Program-made: the position numbers and the translations under genes | Shown: piece after piece, positions 16,846-28,857 of the stretch | Numbering within the stretch: position 1 is the first letter of the stretch | Layout of the letters: each line of letters begins with the position of its first letter | The notes under the pieces: generated by a model | The model's input: the letters and a program-made list of their open reading frames with translations, nothing else | Told to the model about the DNA's origin: nothing | Databases searched by the model: none | Assembly: GCF_021556435.1 (NCBI RefSeq) | Contig: NZ_JAKGCU010000001.1 | Span: 496,001 to 560,000, forward strand | DNA: 64,000 nt | Reading direction: 5' to 3' | From: Gordonia tangerina | GTDB lineage: Bacteria; Actinomycetota; Actinomycetes; Mycobacteriales; Mycobacteriaceae

Positions 16846-17394
16846 ATGGAACGGGACCGCATGGTGGACGTCGGCGTGGCGCTGGTGTCGCGATTCGGGG
16901 CGAAGGCGCTGAGCCTGACCTCGGTCGCGCGGCAGGCCGGGGTTGCGCGGGCGACGGCGTACCGGATGTTCGGTGGCAAGGATGCGCTGATCGCCGCGAT
17001 CGTCGAGCGTGAGGTCGTGACCTTGCGGGTCAAACTGCGCGAGTGGGCCGACGCCGAGCCCGATGCGGCCGGCAAGGTGCGTGCGCAGGTGCGCAACGTG
17101 CTGCCCTACATCCGTGAGCACGAGGCCCTGCAGTACGTGCTGCGCAACGAACCCGAAGAGGTGGTGCGGGCGCTCGTGGCCACCGAAGCTGCGGCGGGCC
17201 CGACACTGATCCACCAGATCGTGGAGCAGACCCTGCCCGATCTGCAGCCCGAGATCGCCGCGCAACTCCGGCCCGACCCGCGCGGGGCCGCCGAGTTCCT
17301 GGTCCGCACGATCTACTCGTTGATGCTCATCCCGGACAGTGCGCTCTCCGACGATGACGTCGCCGACCTGGTGGTGCGCGCCATCGTGAGGTGA
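16846..17394 (+). CDS. TetR family transcriptional regulator
   Basis: 182 residues from the ATG. The N-terminal helix-turn-helix reads LTSVARQAGVARATAYRMFGGKDAL, the TetR signature; the C-terminal ligand domain is not recognisable. A TTG six bases upstream is an alternative start. TACCGT at 16832-16837 lies eight bases before the ATG, consistent with a leaderless or nearly leaderless message. It lies 60 bases before the FAD-linked oxidase on the same strand, which makes that gene, or itself, the likeliest target. Confidence 0.88.
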   Translation: MERDRMVDVGVALVSRFGAKALSLTSVARQAGVARATAYRMFGGKDALIAAIVEREVVTLRVKLREWADAEPDAAGKVRAQVRNVLPYIREHEALQYVLRNEPEEVVRALVATEAAAGPTLIHQIVEQTLPDLQPEIAAQLRPDPRGAAEFLVRTIYSLMLIPDSALSDDDVADLVVRAIVR

Positions 17395-17454
17395 CCGACG
17401 CCGCCACCTGAGTGACAGTTACGCTGAATGTGTAACGCACGAGGAGGTGGGCCG

Positions 17455-19077
17455 ATGTCCGACGAACCGAGCTTGTCGAACACATCCGACGACGAGACCG
17501 CGCTGCGGGCCGTGACGATGCACCGCCCCCGGTGGGGTGATCCGACCACCCCGGCCGACCTTCCGGCCGCGGCCGCTGCGCTCGCCGGTGCCGATGCGGT
17601 CGCCGATACCGGTGTCGACCCCGACGCGGTCGTGCTCGCCGAACCCGTGGTGCCCGAGGCGGTCCGCACCGCGCTGGTGAAACTGCTCGGAGCGTCGAAT
17701 GTCAGCGCAGACCACCGTGATCGCATCGATCACACCCGTGGATACTCGACAACCGATCTGCTCACGCTGCGCGGCGGTGACGGCAGCGACGCCCCCGATC
17801 TGGTCGTCGCACCCGCAAACCACGACGACGTGGTGCGGCTGCTCGAGTTGTGCGCCCACCACCGGGTCGCGGTGGTGCCGTTCACCGGGGGCACCTCGGT
17901 GGTGGGCGGTCTCACGCCGCAGCGTGCCGGGTTCGCCGGGGTCGTGTCGGTGGACCTGCACCGGCTCGACCAGCTCGTGGAGGTCGACGAGATCTCCCGC
18001 ACCGCGACACTGCAGGCCGGCCTGCGTGGCGTGCGCGCCGAAGAATTGCTGCGCGCCAACGGGTTCACCCTCGGGCATTTCCCGCAGTCCTACGCGGGCG
18101 CCGGCATCGGCGGGTACGCGGCCACCCGATCGGCCGGTCAGTCGTCGGCCGGCTACGGTCGCTTCGACGAGATGGTGGAGCATCTGGTGCTCGCCACCCC
18201 GCGTGGCACCGTCGAGTTCGGCACGGCACCCCGGTCGGCGGCCGGCCCGGACCTGCGCCACCTCGTCCTCGGATCGGAAGGGGCGTTCGGGATCATCACC
18301 GAGGTCACCGTCCGCATCCACCCGACACCCACCCGTCGGGTATTCGAGGGCTGGCGCTTCGCCGACTTCGACGCCGGCGCAGCCGCTCTGCGGCGCCTCG
18401 CCCAGGACGGGCCGATGCCCACCGTGCTGCGGCTGTCCGACGAGGTGGAGACCGCCATCAACCTCGCCGACCCCGACGACCTCGGCGGCGATACCGGCGG
18501 ATGTCTGGCGGTCGTCGGCTATGAGGGTGCGGCGGCCGAGGTGGACCGGCGCCGTGACGCGACCACCGAGGTGTTGGGTCAGGCCGGTGGCACCTACGCC
18601 GGAACAGAGCCGGGGCAGGCGTGGCGGGCCGGTCGGTTCCGCGCACCGTATCTGCGTGACCCGCTGCTCGACGCCGGCGTGCTGGTGGAGACCCTGGAGA
18701 CCGTCACCTACTGGTCCCGATTGGCGGAGGTCAAAGCCGCGGTCACCGATGCGGTGACCACCACCCTCGCCGACCTGGGAACCGAGCCGCTGGTGATGTG
18801 TCACATCAGCCATGTGTATGCGGCCGGCGCCTCGCTCTACTTCACCGTCGTCTGCCCACAGACAGCGAACCCGATCGAGCAATGGGCAGCGGCGAAAGCG
18901 GCTGCCAACACCGCGATCCGCGCTTCCGGTGCCAGCATCACCCATCATCACGGTGTCGGCCGCGACCACCGCGACACCTACCACGACGAGATCGGCACAC
19001 TCGCGGTCGAGGCGCTGCGCGCGGTCAAACGCACCTTGGACCCCGACGGCGTCTGCAACCCCGGCATCCTGCTCTGA
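17455..19077 (+). CDS. FAD-binding oxidase, alkyldihydroxyacetonephosphate synthase-like
   Basis: 540 residues from the ATG, which has a strong GAGGAGGT site. FAD_binding_4 domain (about 85-260) with VVPFTGGTSVVGGL, HFPQSYAGAGIGGYAATRSAG and YGRFDEMVEHL; C-terminal FAD-linked oxidase domain with SHVYAAGASLYFTVV, THHHGVGRDH and LDPDGVCNPG. The HHH motif and arrangement match alkyl-DHAP synthase, which exchanges the acyl chain of acyl-DHAP for a fatty alcohol to form an ether lipid, but the broader family includes 2-hydroxyacid dehydrogenases. The lipid-type assignment is inferred. It lies between a TetR gene and pta. Confidence 0.85.
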   Translation: MSDEPSLSNTSDDETALRAVTMHRPRWGDPTTPADLPAAAAALAGADAVADTGVDPDAVVLAEPVVPEAVRTALVKLLGASNVSADHRDRIDHTRGYSTTDLLTLRGGDGSDAPDLVVAPANHDDVVRLLELCAHHRVAVVPFTGGTSVVGGLTPQRAGFAGVVSVDLHRLDQLVEVDEISRTATLQAGLRGVRAEELLRANGFTLGHFPQSYAGAGIGGYAATRSAGQSSAGYGRFDEMVEHLVLATPRGTVEFGTAPRSAAGPDLRHLVLGSEGAFGIITEVTVRIHPTPTRRVFEGWRFADFDAGAAALRRLAQDGPMPTVLRLSDEVETAINLADPDDLGGDTGGCLAVVGYEGAAAEVDRRRDATTEVLGQAGGTYAGTEPGQAWRAGRFRAPYLRDPLLDAGVLVETLETVTYWSRLAEVKAAVTDAVTTTLADLGTEPLVMCHISHVYAAGASLYFTVVCPQTANPIEQWAAAKAAANTAIRASGASITHHHGVGRDHRDTYHDEIGTLAVEALRAVKRTLDPDGVCNPGILL

Positions 19078-19157
19078 CCTGCGAATGCCGACCTCGTGCG
19101 TGATCGATCCAACTCGAATTCACCAGCGAGCACTCCCTGTGGTCGCCGGATCGTCGA

Positions 19158-19163
19158 TAGGCT
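19158..19163 (+). promoter_or_regulatory. -10 element of a leaderless pta promoter
   Basis: TAGGCT, the same hexamer as before rmlA, ends six bases before the pta ATG. There is no Shine-Dalgarno. It would transcribe pta-ackA as a leaderless operon. Confidence 0.45.
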
Positions 19164-19169
19164 GAGTCC

Positions 19170-21278
19170 ATGGGTGCAGACACCGTCGAGTCGCGCAGCA
19201 TCTACCTCGCCTCGGCCGAAGGGGACACCGGCAAGTCGACCATCGCGCTCGGGTTGCTGGCGCTGTTGTCGGCGCGTGGCGGGCGGGTCGGTGTGTTCCG
19301 TCCCATCTCCCGGGCCAGCGGCGGCGAACGAGACTACATCCTCGATCTGCTGATGGATCGGGACTCGGTGGATCTGCCCTACGAAGACCGTATCGGCGTC
19401 ACCTACGAGCAGGTGCACGACGACCCGGAAGCGGCGATCGGGGAGATCGTGGCCCGCTTCCACGCCGTCGAGGCGTCCTGCGACACCGTCCTGATCGTCG
19501 GGTCCGACTACACCGACGTCGGCAACCCGTCGGAGCTGAGCTACAACGCGCGGATCGCGGCAAACCTCTCGGCGCCGATCATCCTGGCGGTCAAGGCGTC
19601 TGGGCGCAGTGCCGTGGAGATGCACGGTCTGGCCGAGCTGCTGCTCACCGAGATCTCCGCCGCGCATGCGACCACGGCGGCGATCGTGGTGAACCGTTGC
19701 GAACCGGAGCTGCTCGACGTCACCAATCGTGAGGTCGCCAAGACCGGGGTGCCGACCTGGTGTCTGCCGGAGAACCCGGTGTTGTTCGCCCCCACGATCG
19801 GTGAACTCAAAACCGCGCTCGGTGCGCACATGTACAGCGGCGACGAGGCCCTGCTCGACCGGGAGGCCCTCAACGTGATGGCCGGTGGCATGACCGTCGA
19901 ACACATCCTGGAGCGGCTGACCGACGGGATGGTGGTGATCACGCCCGCCGACCGTTCCGACGTCCTGCTGGCGCTCGTCAACGCCAATACCGCGCAAAGC
20001 TTCCCGAGACTGTCGGGAATCATCCTCAACGGCGGTCTGCGGCCGCATCCGATGATCGAGGCGCTCGTGAAAGGCCTCAAACCGACGCTGCCGATCATCG
20101 CGTGCGGACATGGCACCTACGAGACGGCGCGCACCGCCGCGCACACCCGGGGGCGGCTCGGTCGAGATTCGGTGCGCAAGATAGATGCGGCCCTGGGGTT
20201 GATGGAACGCAACATCGACCCGGAGGCGTTGCTGAAGGTGCTCGACGTGCGGGCGCCATCGGTGGTCACCCCACAGATGTTCGAGTACGGCCTCATCGCC
20301 CGCGCGCGGGCGAACCCCAAGCACATCGTGTTGCCCGAGGGTGAAGAGGACCGGATTCTGCGCGCAGCCGGACACCTGTTGCGACGTAGCGTCGCCCGCC
20401 TCACCCTGCTCGGCCCACCGGACCGGATACAGACGCGCGCACAGGAACTCGGTGTCGACCTCGACGGTGTGGACGTGATCGATCCCGGATCGTCGGACCT
20501 GCTGGATGATTTCGCCGCCCAGTACACCGAGATTCGCAAGCACCGCGGGATGGACGTGGAGCGAGCAGCCGAGATGATGCACGACGTCTCGTATTTCGGC
20601 ACGATGATGGTACACACCGGAATCGCCGACGGTATGGTGTCCGGGGCGGTGCACACCACCGCACACACGATCCGGCCGGCCTTTGAGATCATCAAGACCA
20701 AGCCCGGCGTCAACACGGTCTCCAGCGTGTTCTTCATGTGTCTGGCCGACAAGGTGCTCGCCTACGGCGACTGCGCGGTGGTGCCCGACCCGACGGATCA
20801 ACAACTCGCCGACATCGCCATCTCGTCGGCGCAGACGGCCGCGCAGTTCGGGATCGAACCCAAGGTGGCGATGCTCTCGTATTCCACCGGTGAGTCCGGC
20901 TCCGGCGCCGACGTCGACAAGGTGCGGGTGGCGACCGATCTCGTACGAGAACGAGCGCCGGAGGTCCTGGTGGAAGGTCCCATCCAGTACGACGCCGCGG
21001 TGGAACCGAGCGTGGCGGCGACCAAGATGCCGCAGTCGCCGGTGGCCGGGCAGGCCACGGTCCTAGTCTTCCCGGATCTCAACACCGGCAACAACACCTA
21101 TAAGGCGGTACAACGCAGTGCGGGTGCGGTCGCCATCGGCCCGGTGCTCCAGGGCCTCAACAAACCGATCAACGATCTGTCCCGCGGCGCGCTGGTCTCC
21201 GACATCGTGAACACGGTGGCGATCACCGCCATCCAGGCCCAGGGTGAACCCGGGACCGTGACGGAGGGGCCGGCATGA
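19170..21278 (+). CDS. pta: phosphate acetyltransferase Pta
   Basis: 702 residues, the long Pta form. The N-terminal region has a DRTGG/CobQ-like fold with a P-loop ([18 protein letters not shown]); the C-terminal PTA_PTB catalytic domain spans about 375-695 ([70 protein letters not shown]). It interconverts acetyl-CoA plus phosphate with acetyl phosphate plus CoA. The stop overlaps the ackA start (ATGA), so the two are translationally coupled. A TAGGCT hexamer six bases before the ATG indicates leaderless transcription. Confidence 0.97.
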   Translation: MGADTVESRSIYLASAEGDTGKSTIALGLLALLSARGGRVGVFRPISRASGGERDYILDLLMDRDSVDLPYEDRIGVTYEQVHDDPEAAIGEIVARFHAVEASCDTVLIVGSDYTDVGNPSELSYNARIAANLSAPIILAVKASGRSAVEMHGLAELLLTEISAAHATTAAIVVNRCEPELLDVTNREVAKTGVPTWCLPENPVLFAPTIGELKTALGAHMYSGDEALLDREALNVMAGGMTVEHILERLTDGMVVITPADRSDVLLALVNANTAQSFPRLSGIILNGGLRPHPMIEALVKGLKPTLPIIACGHGTYETARTAAHTRGRLGRDSVRKIDAALGLMERNIDPEALLKVLDVRAPSVVTPQMFEYGLIARARANPKHIVLPEGEEDRILRAAGHLLRRSVARLTLLGPPDRIQTRAQELGVDLDGVDVIDPGSSDLLDDFAAQYTEIRKHRGMDVERAAEMMHDVSYFGTMMVHTGIADGMVSGAVHTTAHTIRPAFEIIKTKPGVNTVSSVFFMCLADKVLAYGDCAVVPDPTDQQLADIAISSAQTAAQFGIEPKVAMLSYSTGESGSGADVDKVRVATDLVRERAPEVLVEGPIQYDAAVEPSVAATKMPQSPVAGQATVLVFPDLNTGNNTYKAVQRSAGAVAIGPVLQGLNKPINDLSRGALVSDIVNTVAITAIQAQGEPGTVTEGPA

Positions 21279-22486
21279 ACGCGGGGGCCGCCGGTGCGGT
21301 GCTGGTTCTCAACGCCGGTTCGTCGTCGCTGAAATACCAACTGGTGCATCCCGATAGCCAGCAGGTGGTGGCTGACGGCATCGCCGAACGGATCGGTGAT
21401 AGCGGGTCTTCGATCACCCATGAACAAAACGGTGACGTCGAGACCGTGTCGGCGGAGCTGCCCGACCACCATGCGGCCATCGAGCGGGCGATGCGGTTCT
21501 TCACCGATCACGGCACGGATCTACGCAGCGCCGGGTTGCAGGCGGTGGGCCATCGAGTGGTGCACGGGGGACGCACCTTCTTCCGCCCGACCCTGATCGA
21601 CAACGAGGTGATCGGGGAGATATCGCGAATCTCCAGCCTTGCGCCGCTGCATAATCCAGCCAACCTGATCGGCATCGAGGCAGCTCGGACTTTGTTGCCG
21701 GAGGTGCCATCGGTGGCGGTTTTCGACACCGCTTTCTTCCACGACATGCCCGACGCTGCCGCGACCTACGCCATCGACCGCGGCGTTGCGAGCATGCACG
21801 CCATTCGTCGTTACGGATTTCACGGCACCAGCCACGAGTACGTCTCGGAGCAGGTGGCCGGGTTCCTCGAACGCCCACTCGAGTCGATCAATCAGATCGT
21901 CCTGCATCTGGGCAACGGGGCGTCGGCGTCGGCGATCGCCGGTGGTCGGCCGATGGACACATCGATGGGGATGACCCCGCTCGAGGGATTGGTGATGGGC
22001 ACCCGCAGCGGTGACGTCGATCCGGGCATCGTGCTGCACCTGCACCGTGTCGCGAAGCTCCGGGTCGATCAGATCGACACGCTGCTCAACAAGCAGTCCG
22101 GGCTGAAGGGTTTGTGCGGCGAAAACGACTTCCGGACCATCACCGAGAAGATGGCGCAGGGCGACGAGGCGGCACGACGCGCCTACGATGTCTACATCCA
22201 TCGCCTGCGCCGCTACATCGGCGCGTACATGATCGAGTTGGGGAAGGTGGACGCAATCACGTTCACGGCCGGTGTCGGTGAGAACGCGGCGAGTGTGCGC
22301 GCCGATGCGCTTGCGGGCCTGGAGAACTACGGGATCGTCGTCGACCGCGATCGTAATGCCCTGCGCAGCAAAGATGCCCGGCGGATTTCGCCGGACGATG
22401 CCGACGTGTCGGTGCTCGTGGTCCCCACCAACGAGGAACTGGCCATCGCGCGACAGTCCGCGGAAGTCGTCAGCACCCCGCGTTGA
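21275..22486 (+). CDS. ackA: acetate kinase AckA
   Basis: 403 residues of ASKHA fold. Signatures are [47 protein letters not shown] and [13 protein letters not shown]. It converts acetyl phosphate plus ADP to acetate plus ATP, and the reverse when growing on acetate. The ATG overlaps the pta stop by four bases. The gene is followed by about 300 bases of repetitive DNA and converges on pknG, as its orthologue does in M. tuberculosis. Confidence 0.97.
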   Translation: MNAGAAGAVLVLNAGSSSLKYQLVHPDSQQVVADGIAERIGDSGSSITHEQNGDVETVSAELPDHHAAIERAMRFFTDHGTDLRSAGLQAVGHRVVHGGRTFFRPTLIDNEVIGEISRISSLAPLHNPANLIGIEAARTLLPEVPSVAVFDTAFFHDMPDAAATYAIDRGVASMHAIRRYGFHGTSHEYVSEQVAGFLERPLESINQIVLHLGNGASASAIAGGRPMDTSMGMTPLEGLVMGTRSGDVDPGIVLHLHRVAKLRVDQIDTLLNKQSGLKGLCGENDFRTITEKMAQGDEAARRAYDVYIHRLRRYIGAYMIELGKVDAITFTAGVGENAASVRADALAGLENYGIVVDRDRNALRSKDARRISPDDADVSVLVVPTNEELAIARQSAEVVSTPR

Positions 22487-22591
22487 GTGGCCGTCCTTTC
22501 CCGTCGAGTGGGCGCGGTATCTCGTTTGTTGGGCGCCGTATGTCGTTGACTGGGCGTTGTTTTGGGTCGAGTGGGTGCGTTGTCTGATCTC
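22487..22591. repeat. five degenerate tandem 21-bp units after ackA
   Basis: Five consecutive units of exactly 21 bases start right after the ackA stop. Their common core is TCGAGTGGGCGC..GTATCTCG, with the two central units diverging most. The repeat keeps a 7-codon period but the frames look non-coding (a Trp every seven residues). The 21-base period and the CGAG..G..C core recall the motifs at 1771, 13081 and 13600. Confidence 0.6.
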
Positions 22592-22785
22592 GATACGCCC
22601 TCGGCTAGCGCCTCGGGCTACTCGATCAGCGAGGCGGGGGCTTCACGCTACTCGATGAGCGGGGCGGGGGCTTCGGGCTACTCGAGGAGCGGGGCGGGGG
22701 CTTCGGGCTACTCGAGGAGCGGCGGCTTCGGGCTGCTGGATCAGCGGGGCGGGCTTTGGGTTGTTCTATCAGCGAGGGGTGGCGT
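22585..22785. repeat. REP-like sequence and about six degenerate 30-bp tandem repeats
   Basis: 22585-22630 resembles the arms of the palindrome at 7211 (CTGATCTCGATACGCC ... GCTACTCGATCAG). From about 22616 a unit of about 30 bases, core GGCTACTCGA..AGCGGGGCGGGGGCTTC, repeats roughly six times with increasing divergence. It lies between convergent ackA and pknG. The repeats abut without spacers, so this is not a CRISPR array. Confidence 0.7.
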
Positions 22786-22787
22786 GT

Positions 22788-25370
<2,583 letters not shown>

Positions 25371-25447
25371 TCATCTCAGCACGTCACCTCGATCGGCCAG
25401 TGCCGCTCGGTCGGATGCTCCCCGTCGTCTCCTCATCGGTCATGCCG

Positions 25448-26455
25448 TCAGTCTCTGTACACCGGTTGTGGCGGTCCGTTACTCGGCCCCAGGATCGACA
25501 ACCAGCGGTCGTACATCTCTTGCCACTGTCCTGAGCTGCGGAGCTGTTCGAGGACTCCGTTCACGAAACGCACCATGTCGTCTTGGCCCTTCGGGATTCC
25601 GACACCGTAGTACTCCACGCCGAGACTAGGCCCCACGAGTTGCACCCACGGGTCCTGTTCGGCGAGGCCGGCGAGGATGGCGTCGTCGGTGCTGACCGCG
25701 TCGGCCTGACCCTGTTGCATCATCACCAGGCAATCGGCCCACGTGGTGGTGGTGACCATTCTGACGCGCGGCACGATGGCCTGTATTCGGCCGATGGAGG
25801 TGGCGCCCCGGGCGGCGCACACGCGTTTGCCGACGAGTTGCCGAGGTTCGGTGACACCGGAGTTGCGGGTCGACAGAATGCGTTGGTAGGCAACGTAGTA
25901 AGGGGTTGAGAACGACACATCCTGCAGCCGGTCACACGTGATGCTCATCGTCTTCACCACCACGTCGACGGAGTGGTCGGCGAGCGCCTGGGTGCGGTCG
26001 GCGGAACTGAGCACCCGGAACTCGATGGTGGCTTCGTCGCCGAAGATGGCTTGCGAGATCGCGCGCGCGATGTCGACGTCGAATCCCTGGATGTCGCCGC
26101 TGATCGGGTCGCGGAAACTGAACAGATTGCTGCCGATGTCGAGTCCGACGATGAGCCGCCCGCTCTCCAGGATCTCCGCCATCGTGCTGCCCCGCGGCAT
26201 CTGGCCGGGGGGTGGCATCGCACCGGGGCGCAGGCTCACCGTCGCGTCGCAGTTCTGCGAGGTCGGCACCGGCTCGCGCGGCACATCGGTCTGCGCACCG
26301 GGAGGCAGCGGACGTGCTCCGAACGCGACCGGTGGCGGCGATTCCGGTGCGGGGAACCGGGCGCAGCCGGTGGCGGCGGCACCCACCGCCAGGACCAGTA
26401 CCGCCGACGTCGTCAGCTTCTTGATGCGTACCCGAACCTCGAACCGGTCGATCAT
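25448..26455 (-). CDS. glnH: GlnH, amino-acid-binding lipoprotein of the PknG pathway
   Basis: 335 residues. N-terminal positive stretch and hydrophobic helix end in a lipobox (VGAAATGC), giving a membrane-anchored lipoprotein. The rest is a family 3 periplasmic-binding-protein fold (LIVGLDIGSNLFSFRD, GFDVDIARAISQAIFGDE, FSTPYYVAYQRIL, GVGIPKGQDDMVRFVNGVL). In M. tuberculosis the orthologue (Rv0411c) binds aspartate and related amino acids outside the membrane and signals through GlnX to PknG. No transporter genes accompany it, which fits sensing rather than uptake. Its start overlaps the glnX stop by four bases. Confidence 0.93.
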   Translation of the reverse strand: MIDRFEVRVRIKKLTTSAVLVLAVGAAATGCARFPAPESPPPVAFGARPLPPGAQTDVPREPVPTSQNCDATVSLRPGAMPPPGQMPRGSTMAEILESGRLIVGLDIGSNLFSFRDPISGDIQGFDVDIARAISQAIFGDEATIEFRVLSSADRTQALADHSVDVVVKTMSITCDRLQDVSFSTPYYVAYQRILSTRNSGVTEPRQLVGKRVCAARGATSIGRIQAIVPRVRMVTTTTWADCLVMMQQGQADAVSTDDAILAGLAEQDPWVQLVGPSLGVEYYGVGIPKGQDDMVRFVNGVLEQLRSSGQWQEMYDRWLSILGPSNGPPQPVYRD

Positions 26456-27897
26456 CGGTACTCCCGGATACGCGGGATCAGTCCGATCACCACCGCGGCG
26501 CCGGCGAACAAGGTCAGTCCGAGGATGCCGGAGCCAGTGAAGCCGAGGACACGTTGGGCGGTGTTGATGTCGTCGCGGAAGGCCTGGCGGGTGGTGGTGA
26601 TGCTGTCGACGAGCGCGCGGTCGAGGTCGCGGTAGGCCTGCGCGGTGGTGTTGCGCCCGTCGCCCATCGTCATCGTGCGGGCCTGTGCGAAGTCACCTGC
26701 CGACATCTGTGCGCGGACCTGCGCATCGAGTTCACGCCAGCGGTCGAGCACATAGTTGGCGTTGTAGATCTGCGCGTCGGTGACGACGCTGGAGTCACCG
26801 CGCTCGCGCTCCACCCGGTCGATCAGCCGCTCGATGGCGGCGGTGGTGTCGGTGAATGTGCGGTCCTGATCTTCTTGGTCACCGCGGCGCACCAATGACA
26901 GCGTCTCCGCCGACCGCGCCTGCTGGGTGAGAATGCGTGCCGAGGTGAGTTCGCGCAGTGGGGCCGCCCCGTCCACGCGCGCGTTGTTGGTGGCGGCCAC
27001 CGACATCAAACCGGAGGTCAGCAGCCACACCGTCCCCACGACGACTGCGATCAAGGCCGACAACACACCGACGTTGAATCGACGTCGAGTGCGCCTGACC
27101 AGATAGCGGCTGGTGGCCAAGAGCCCGACGACCAAGGCGACCAACGCGATGTACACACCCCACGGTGGCTTCGTCAGCGCACTCTGCGGATCGGCGATTG
27201 CCATCGACCGACGCTGGTACAGGCGCTGGGCGGCCGGCAGGATCTTCTCCTGCATCATGTTCGACGCCTCGCCGAGGTACGCCGAGCCGACCGGGTTGCC
27301 GAGACGGTTGTTGGTCCGGGCGACTTCCACGAGGCCGCTGTATACCGGGATGCTGATGGCCAGGGTGTTGAGGTCCGAGTCGATCTCGCGAGAGGCGGCC
27401 GCGCTGGTGGCTCGCTCGACCTCTTCGGAGGACCCGGCCGCGATGATCAGCGACGACGACGCGGTGGCGAGCGCGTCGGCGTATCGCGTCCGCAACTCCG
27501 GCGATTCCAGGCCGCCGGAGATGAACGCCGAGTTGGCCGAGGCATCGGCGATCGACAGTGAACTGTAGAGAACCTGGGAGGCTTCGGCGAGCGGCTCGGT
27601 GCGATCGATCATCAGCCGAAGTGTCTGGGTGCGGTCTTCCAACGTTGTCGAGGCGTACAGACCGGTGGCCACACACGAGATCGCGAGCACCACAAGGATC
27701 AGGATGAGTTTTCCCGGACTGGTGACCGAGTAGTGGCGCAGCGTCGTCAGCGGCGACTGTGCCCGCTGGCGTGTCGAGGTGACGAGATTGCGGCGGTCGG
27801 AGAGCACCTGTCGGATCGGAGGCGCCGTGGGACTGGGCCGGATGGTCCGGCCCGCACGCGTGAGCGCGGTCCTCATGGGCGAGACGTCGCCGGTCAC
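26452..27897 (-). CDS. glnX: GlnX, membrane protein linking GlnH to PknG
   Basis: 481 residues from the GTG at 27897, which has a GGAAGGAA site; an in-frame GTG at 27936 is less likely. One membrane helix follows a basic N-terminal cytoplasmic region (LILILVVLAISCVATGLY), then a large helical extracytoplasmic domain, two helices near mid-protein (YIALVALVVGLLATSRYLV and VLSALIAVVVGTVWLLTSG), a second outer domain and a last helix near the C-terminus. This matches Rv0412c, which carries the amino-acid signal from GlnH to PknG. First gene of the operon. Confidence 0.9.
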   Translation of the reverse strand: MTGDVSPMRTALTRAGRTIRPSPTAPPIRQVLSDRRNLVTSTRQRAQSPLTTLRHYSVTSPGKLILILVVLAISCVATGLYASTTLEDRTQTLRLMIDRTEPLAEASQVLYSSLSIADASANSAFISGGLESPELRTRYADALATASSSLIIAAGSSEEVERATSAAASREIDSDLNTLAISIPVYSGLVEVARTNNRLGNPVGSAYLGEASNMMQEKILPAAQRLYQRRSMAIADPQSALTKPPWGVYIALVALVVGLLATSRYLVRRTRRRFNVGVLSALIAVVVGTVWLLTSGLMSVAATNNARVDGAAPLRELTSARILTQQARSAETLSLVRRGDQEDQDRTFTDTTAAIERLIDRVERERGDSSVVTDAQIYNANYVLDRWRELDAQVRAQMSAGDFAQARTMTMGDGRNTTAQAYRDLDRALVDSITTTRQAFRDDINTAQRVLGFTGSGILGLTLFAGAAVVIGLIPRIREYR

Positions 27898-28320
27898 GTC
27901 AGGTTCCTTCCGAACTCTCCATATTTCCGGCGTCACTTTCCGATCGTGCCGGTCGCGCCGGCGTCGGGTTCACGGTCTCCACCTTGTCTGTCGCCGCGTG
28001 CAGTCCATATGTTTCGTCTCTCGGCAAGAGGCGAAACGCGATGTCCGGCGTTGCGTCGAAAGCTCGAGGACACGGTTCGGACATCTGCCTCAACCCTAGT
28101 CCTCGGGTGCGCGCCCGGCTCGACGTGCGGTGCCGTGTCCCCGCACTTCTCGGATTGCGGGCGGATCGGGTCGGCGGGGGAGTCGACCAGAGGCGGATCG
28201 GGTCGGCGGAGTGAATTCCACGTTCGCACTCTGGCCAGTACCGGCCGCCTCACATACGGTGGACGACGTCCGGGCCGCACGGTTGGAGAGTCGGGGCGAC
28301 GACGAGCAGCAGGAGGCAGA
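27898..28320. other. divergent glnX/mutT3 intergenic region
   Basis: 423 bases without a supported gene. It holds a perfect 18-base direct repeat, GGCGGATCGGGTCGGCGG, at 28160-28177 and 28192-28209 (32 bases apart), and TAGGGT on the minus strand near 28095 as a possible -10 for glnX. Nothing else is recognisable. Confidence 0.6.
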
Positions 28321-28803
28321 GTGCGCGGAGACGGCGACGGTTGGGTGGTCGATCCGGACGGTTCGCGCTACTGGGGCCGCAATGGTGCGGCAGGACTGCT
28401 GCTGCGCGCGCCGCTGTCCGACGGGTCCACCGGGATCCTGCTCCAGCACCGGGCGGTGTGGTCGCACCAGGGCGGTACCTGGGGTTTGCCCGGAGGTGCC
28501 CGCGACTCTCATGAGAGTGCGATCGACACGGCGATCCGCGAGGCCGACGAGGAAGCCGGTATCGGGGACAGCGCGCTGCGGGTGGTTGCCGCGATCGTCA
28601 CCCACCAGGCGCCCAGCGGGTGGACGTACACCACGGTGATCGCAGAGGTTGATCAACCGGTGGACACCGTGGCGAACTTCGAGTCCGCTGAGCTGCGCTG
28701 GGTGCGCGAGGACGACATCTCCGAGTTGCCGTTGCATCCGGGTTTCGAGAATGCTTGGCCGATGCTGCAGGAACGCATCAACGCTCTCGATCCGCGGAGC
28801 TGA
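28321..28803 (+). CDS. mutT3: Nudix hydrolase MutT3-like
   Basis: 160 residues from the GTG at 28321, which follows a good AGGAGG site. The Nudix box is complete (GGARDSHESAIDTAIREADE then EAGI), fitting GX5EX7REUXEEXGU, around residues 58-80. Position next to glnX and the thi genes matches M. tuberculosis mutT3 (Rv0413), reported to hydrolyse oxidised or other nucleoside triphosphates. The frame is open upstream to 27733, but that part has no homology and no ribosome site. It converges on the LeuA-domain gene. Confidence 0.9.
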   Translation: MRGDGDGWVVDPDGSRYWGRNGAAGLLLRAPLSDGSTGILLQHRAVWSHQGGTWGLPGGARDSHESAIDTAIREADEEAGIGDSALRVVAAIVTHQAPSGWTYTTVIAEVDQPVDTVANFESAELRWVREDDISELPLHPGFENAWPMLQERINALDPRS

Positions 28804-28857
28804 GAATCGGGCCCAATTCTGCAGTCGGGCCCAGTTTTGGGATCGGGCCACCGCCGG
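28804..28857. repeat. short repeats between convergent genes
   Basis: Three copies of TCGGGCC occur in 54 bases, the first inside the near-palindrome AGAATCGGGCCCAATTCT (28803-28820). Possible bidirectional terminator; there is no T tract. Confidence 0.35.

Noticed and set aside
13632-17096. 1154-residue open frame on the minus strand
   Set aside because: Only 13632-15530 encodes the ABC exporter. The rest runs antisense through fgd and the TetR gene, and the exporter's natural start and promoter are at 15530.
22272-22658. plus-strand frame overlapping the ackA 3' end with a Trp-containing heptad repeat
   Set aside because: Overlaps ackA out of frame and the heptads simply translate the 21-bp DNA repeat; no start signal.
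22616-22785. possible CRISPR array
   Set aside because: The roughly 30-bp units abut directly with no unique spacers, diverge from each other, and no cas genes are present.
27733-28320. N-terminal extension of mutT3 by about 196 codons
   Set aside because: Overlaps glnX on the other strand, has no Nudix-related sequence, and a good ribosome site marks the GTG at 28321.
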